Below, one piece after another: positions 47,147 to 48,945 of a stretch of DNA of 48,945 nt. Each line of letters starts with the position of its first letter. Position 1 is the stretch's first letter. The translations under genes and the position numbers were made by a program. Source of the stretch: a virus; IMG/VR virus record IMGVR_UViG_3300035183_000242, positions 1 through 48,945 of that record, one strand, 5' to 3'. The notes beneath the pieces are model-generated. The model searched no databases. It saw only the letters and a list, made by a program, of their open reading frames with translations, and was not told the DNA's origin.

Positions 47147-47338
47147 TCAAGCGTTTTCGTGAATGTTCACGCTTTTAGCAAGCGCCTTTGCGCTTGCTGG
47201 AAAGTCTGCAAAGCGGCGGTCATTCACCCACTGTTCAAGGGTTGGCGGTTCCTTCTTGTACAAGGCGCATCGCGCCGCCTCCAACTTGTACAGTTCAATA
47301 ATGACATTGGCGAGGGATTGGTCTGGTGATAGGTTCAT
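47147..47338 (-). CDS. Small hypothetical protein
   Basis: A 63-aa protein; ATG overlaps the previous stop (ATGA), AAGGGA upstream. Helical (LANVIIELYKLEAARCALYKKEPPTLEQWVNDRRFADFPASAKALAKSV). Function unknown. Confidence 0.68.
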   Translation of the reverse strand: MNLSPDQSLANVIIELYKLEAARCALYKKEPPTLEQWVNDRRFADFPASAKALAKSVNIHENA

Positions 47339-47538
47339 TTTTTGTTTCCCTTGCAGTCTTCACAATTGCACGCAAGGCCGTTCTCTTTTGCTTGTCGGCC
47401 TTTGGCATGTTCTTTTCTGGCAACTTCATACGAGATTCTGTGCTCAATGGCAATCAACTGATAGGGTTTGCCGTGATAGCCAGCAAACCGAATCAGGGCT
47501 AAGCCAATTGCGCGTTTGGACGGCCTTTTCGTTTTCAT
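47335..47538 (-). CDS. Small hypothetical basic protein
   Basis: A 67-aa protein, TAGGAAAAA before the ATG at 47538. Basic with a possible HTH-like helix (LIAIEHRISYEVARKEHAKGRQAKENG) and a terminal CNCEDC cluster. Overlaps genes on both sides by 4 bases. Function unknown. Confidence 0.68.
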   Translation of the reverse strand: MKTKRPSKRAIGLALIRFAGYHGKPYQLIAIEHRISYEVARKEHAKGRQAKENGLACNCEDCKGNKK

Positions 47539-47635
47539 TTTTTCCTACCAATCACTACAATGCGGGTCTTGACATCGGCGTCACTGAGGTGGAGAGCCTT
47601 CTCTGGCAATTCAACTTATTCACCAAATTTACCAT
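47535..47635 (-). pseudogene. Frameshifted 33-codon ORF
   Basis: ATG at 47635 has a strong SD (GGAGG) in the end of the NinG-like gene and reads MVNLVNK, then continues in frame to an early stop with unlikely sequence. Shifting -1 after AAG gives VELPEKALHLSDADVKTRIVVIGRKK and a TGA that overlaps the next ATG (ATGA), exactly like neighbouring junctions. One missing base near AAGTTGAA (about 47612-47620) would explain this: a real deletion or an assembly error. Confidence 0.5.
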
Positions 47636-48066
47636 GCCTCCTCCAGAATATTTTCCATTTCTGCAATCTTGGCCTGCAACTCAGGAATTGACCACTTGAA
47701 TGTGTGAAACTTTGCAGCAATGGTTCGCAAATATTGCGGGACTGCGCGTCCATGCTTTTTCCAAAGGTACCTCTCGTAGGCTGACTGGTCAACCTTATGA
47801 TTTTGGTTGCAGGTGGCGCACTGGCAGTTCAGGTTTAGCCTGTACTCGAACCTCAAGTACATTGAGGCTCTAGGAATGAAGTGAGAGCAAGTCAATTCTT
47901 GGCGGCTCCCACAGGTCACACACTTCCCATCGCGGATGCGGACATACTTAGAGCAAAGTTCATCCAGCCGCCTTTCGAGTTTTGCGCGTTCTCCCTTTGG
48001 GCTTCTGGAGAGTGGCTTTTTCGTCTTCTTCTTCGGCTTTGGGGCTGGTTTGGGCACTGGTCTCAT
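47629..48066 (-). CDS. NinG-like recombination nuclease
   Basis: A 145-aa protein from the ATG at 48066, with a very basic Pro/Lys-rich N-terminus. Zinc-HNH pattern of the lambda NinG (Rap) family: CVTC (49-52), LTCSHFIPRASMYLRF, CQCATCN (83-86), YERYLWKKHG. NinG acts on branched recombination intermediates. The SD AAAGGAG is better placed for an overlapping frame starting at 48076 (38 codons, acidic, MDEYETSAQTSPKAEEE...) that ends at 47960, so a start upstream or dual coding is possible. It lies directly after attC site G. Confidence 0.78.
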   Translation of the reverse strand: MRPVPKPAPKPKKKTKKPLSRSPKGERAKLERRLDELCSKYVRIRDGKCVTCGSRQELTCSHFIPRASMYLRFEYRLNLNCQCATCNQNHKVDQSAYERYLWKKHGRAVPQYLRTIAAKFHTFKWSIPELQAKIAEMENILEEAW

Positions 48067-48104
48067 ATTCGTCCATTTTTCTCCTTTCGGTTTCGGGCGA
48101 AGCC

Positions 48105-48227
48105 GCCCAACGGTTTGCGTTAGCGGTTGGCGAGACAACCGCACTCATGCCAAGCAAGACCACAAATCGTACAATTACCTAAATTATCCTACGCTGTAAG
48201 CCCGTCCGCTGCACGCCCTTGTCGGGC
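48105..48227 (-). repeat. attC-like recombination site G
   Basis: A 123-base imperfect inverted repeat. Minus strand: GCCCGAC (48227-48221; one base off RYYYAAC), AAGGGCGTGCAGCGGACGGGC, long central arm, then CGCTAACGCAAACC and perfect R' GTTGGGC (48111-48105), followed by GGCTTCGCCC. The last site of the array in transcription order, ahead of the NinG-like gene. Confidence 0.78.
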
Positions 48228-48413
48228 AGACTGACTGTTAGCAAAGATTTCTTTTAGGGCGGCTTCTTGCCCTTCTGCGTAGCCTTTTAAGCACACTTCA
48301 CACTTGCACGGCATTTCACTTGACGTATCAATACCATCGTACATTGCGTCATCGTATCCATTTTGCCATGCGTCAAAACCATCTTGCCAAGCATTCGGAT
48401 TATGTTCGCTCAT
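48189..48413 (-). CDS. Cassette gene G: small acidic protein
   Basis: A 74-aa protein starting MSEHNPNAWQDGFDAWQNGYDDAMYDG at 48413, SD AAGGAG at 7 bases. Repeated W-Q-x-GF/GY-D units, then CKCEVCLKGY and YAEGQEAALKEIF; such short Asp/Trp-rich proteins with a C-x-C-x2-C motif occur in phages. The last residues ARQGRAADGLTA are attC site G sequence. Confidence 0.7.
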   Translation of the reverse strand: MSEHNPNAWQDGFDAWQNGYDDAMYDGIDTSSEMPCKCEVCLKGYAEGQEAALKEIFANSQSARQGRAADGLTA

Positions 48414-48434
48414 GTTTATTCTCCTTCTGAGTCT

Positions 48435-48484
48435 GCCCAACGGTTTTGCATTCTGGCTCTTGCCACTAACGCAAACCGTTAGAC
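48435..48484 (-). repeat. Compact attC-like site H
   Basis: Only 50 bases: GCCCAACGGTTTTGC...GCAAACCGTTAGAC on the plus strand, with GCCCAAC (48435-48441) and GTTAGAC (48478-48484) termini. The arms pair almost end to end through TGGC/GCCA with little central loop. Both halves resemble the R'-side of the other sites, so it may be a shortened or rebuilt site. The gene 48479-48661 stops inside its R'' box. Confidence 0.72.
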
Positions 48485-48661
48485 CGCTTCTTTGCGCTTA
48501 AGCAACTCATCTGATTTTGAATCAACGGGGTCTGCAACTGCCGATAAGACTTTCAAAAGCAATACGACCAATTCTTCATCAGTTAGATTAAAGCGGTGTT
48601 GAACATACTCAACGCTATCTAGTAATTCTTGGTGGGGCGTTCTATCGCCGAAATATGACAT
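48479..48661 (-). CDS. Cassette gene H: small helical protein
   Basis: A 60-aa protein starting MSYFGDRTPHQELLDSVEYVQHRFNL at 48661, SD AAAGGAG. Acidic helices (DEELVVLLLKVLSAVADPVDSKSDELLKRK). The TAA stop is part of the GTCTAAC terminus of site H. Function unknown. Confidence 0.7.
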   Translation of the reverse strand: MSYFGDRTPHQELLDSVEYVQHRFNLTDEELVVLLLKVLSAVADPVDSKSDELLKRKEAV

Positions 48662-48692
48662 TGCTATAACTCCTTTTATTTGCAAGATATGG

Positions 48693-48818
48693 GTCTAACG
48701 GTTATGCTTTACTGGCGGGGCGGTTCTAGCAAAGTATCATCGCCATCCAGTACATCAGCGGGCGTGTCCCCGCTGACTTTCGGGGCAGTAGCCCCGTCCA
48801 GTGCAAGCGGTGTTGGGT
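48693..48818 (-). repeat. attC-like recombination site I
   Basis: A 126-base imperfect inverted repeat. Minus strand: R'' ACCCAAC (48818-48812), ACCGCTTGCACTGGACGGGGC, central arm with GGGGACACGCCCG / GCCCCG pairing, then CCGCCAGTAAAGCATAACC and R' GTTAGAC (48699-48693). Termini fit RYYYAAC / GTTRRRY exactly. Inner boxes differ from the GCCGAC type of the other sites, pointing to a different source. Confidence 0.75.
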
Positions 48819-48942
48819 GTATGTGACAAGTGCAAGACCAGAAATACCGCCTAGTTGCAACAACGATGGGGGTTTCGCATTCCTTGCAAACCCACACCCA
48901 TTGCAGACCGATTGCTTTTGGTTTTACAAGGTTATTATTCAT
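48709..48942 (-). CDS. Cassette gene I: small protein spanning the assembly join
   Basis: A 77-aa protein. Its ATG (48942, equal to 98 in the left repeat copy) is 2 bases from the R' end of site A and has no SD; it may be translated by coupling to gene A, whose stop is 18 bases upstream. WVWVCKECETPIVVATRRYFWSCTCHIHP gives a C-x2-C...C-x-C-H possible zinc site. The second half (PTPLALDGATAPKVSGDTPADVLDGDD) is encoded by attC site I. Confidence 0.65.
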   Translation of the reverse strand: MNNNLVKPKAIGLQWVWVCKECETPIVVATRRYFWSCTCHIHPTPLALDGATAPKVSGDTPADVLDGDDTLLEPPRQ

Positions 48943-48945
48943 ACG
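48845..48945. repeat. Terminal direct repeat, right copy
   Basis: Identical to 1-101. Sequence across the join continues from 48945 to position 102 without gap, so the cassette array is contiguous through it. Confidence 0.95.

Noticed and set aside
1203-47620. Recoding of TAA as glutamine (two small ORFs would be restored)
   Set aside because: TAA clearly ends the major capsid, tail tube and chaperone genes with SDs of the next gene directly following, so the code is standard. The two cases are better explained by mutations.
1-48945. Rightward (plus-strand) genes
   Set aside because: All long plus-strand frames lie opposite better minus-strand genes, lack SDs and have implausible composition.
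1-48945. Integron integrase or phage tyrosine/serine integrase
   Set aside because: No product with the tyrosine-recombinase R-H-R-Y or serine-recombinase pattern was found; cassette movement would need a host enzyme.
1-48945. tRNA genes, CRISPR arrays, diversity-generating retroelement
   Set aside because: No cloverleaf with a T-loop GTTCGAATC-type box, no regularly spaced identical repeats and no reverse transcriptase were seen.

Overview
The window looks like the complete, circularly assembled genome of a tailed bacteriophage (siphovirus type). The first and last 101 bases are identical (1-101 and 48845-48945), as expected when a circular or circularly permuted genome is cut at an arbitrary point, so about 48,844 bases are unique. 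Every gene I can support is on the minus strand, so transcription runs from high to low coordinates. Bacterial Shine-Dalgarno sites and TTGACA/TATAAT-type promoters show a bacterial host, which I cannot identify. I saw no tRNA, CRISPR array, rRNA or phage integrase.

Layout in the direction of transcription. 47.6-45.5 kb holds small genes, a frameshifted small ORF and a NinG-like nuclease. 45.5-43.0 kb carries two glycosyltransferase-like genes, a methyltransferase and a pyruvoyl-dependent arginine decarboxylase. 43.0-39.8 kb carries a PAPS-reductase-like PP-loop protein, a membrane-anchored HNH protein and two tandem ParB-like proteins. 39.8-31.5 kb is packaging and head: small and large terminase, a portal fused to a 2H-phosphoesterase-like domain, MuF-like protein, a DUF2213-like protease fused to a ChaB-like domain, scaffold-like, decoration-like and HK97-fold major capsid proteins. 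31.5-20.2 kb is connectors, tail tube, tail chaperones with a -1 frameshift at A9, tape measure, tail tip and tail fibre. 20.1-16.3 kb is lysis: small membrane proteins, a GH25 lysozyme with SH3, an SH3 protein, a GT-B-like protein and a holin candidate, ending in a strong terminator.

16.0-9.4 kb is regulation and replication: a winged-helix regulator, a structured leader with a 29-bp stem, a replication initiator with a 17-bp-arm hairpin inside its gene (candidate origin), DnaB helicase, a PD-(D/E)xK nuclease and unknown genes. 9.4-2.9 kb has a MoxR AAA+ ATPase and VWA-domain protein pair with unknown neighbours.

The most unusual region is 2.3 kb down to 1 and on through the circular join to 48.1 kb. 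Small minus-strand genes each end inside an imperfect inverted repeat of 50-129 bases whose ends match integron attC recombination sites in sequence and orientation (minus strand 5' GCCCAAC...CAGCCGA, 3' ...CGTTGGGC). I count seven sites plus two degenerate remnants. This is an integron-type gene-cassette array in a phage without an integron integrase. Two near-consensus promoters, both with a CGTTG-CAACG palindrome in the 17-bp spacer, sit at the head of the array and could express it under common repression.

Functions rest on motifs read by eye. Many early and cassette genes remain unknown.
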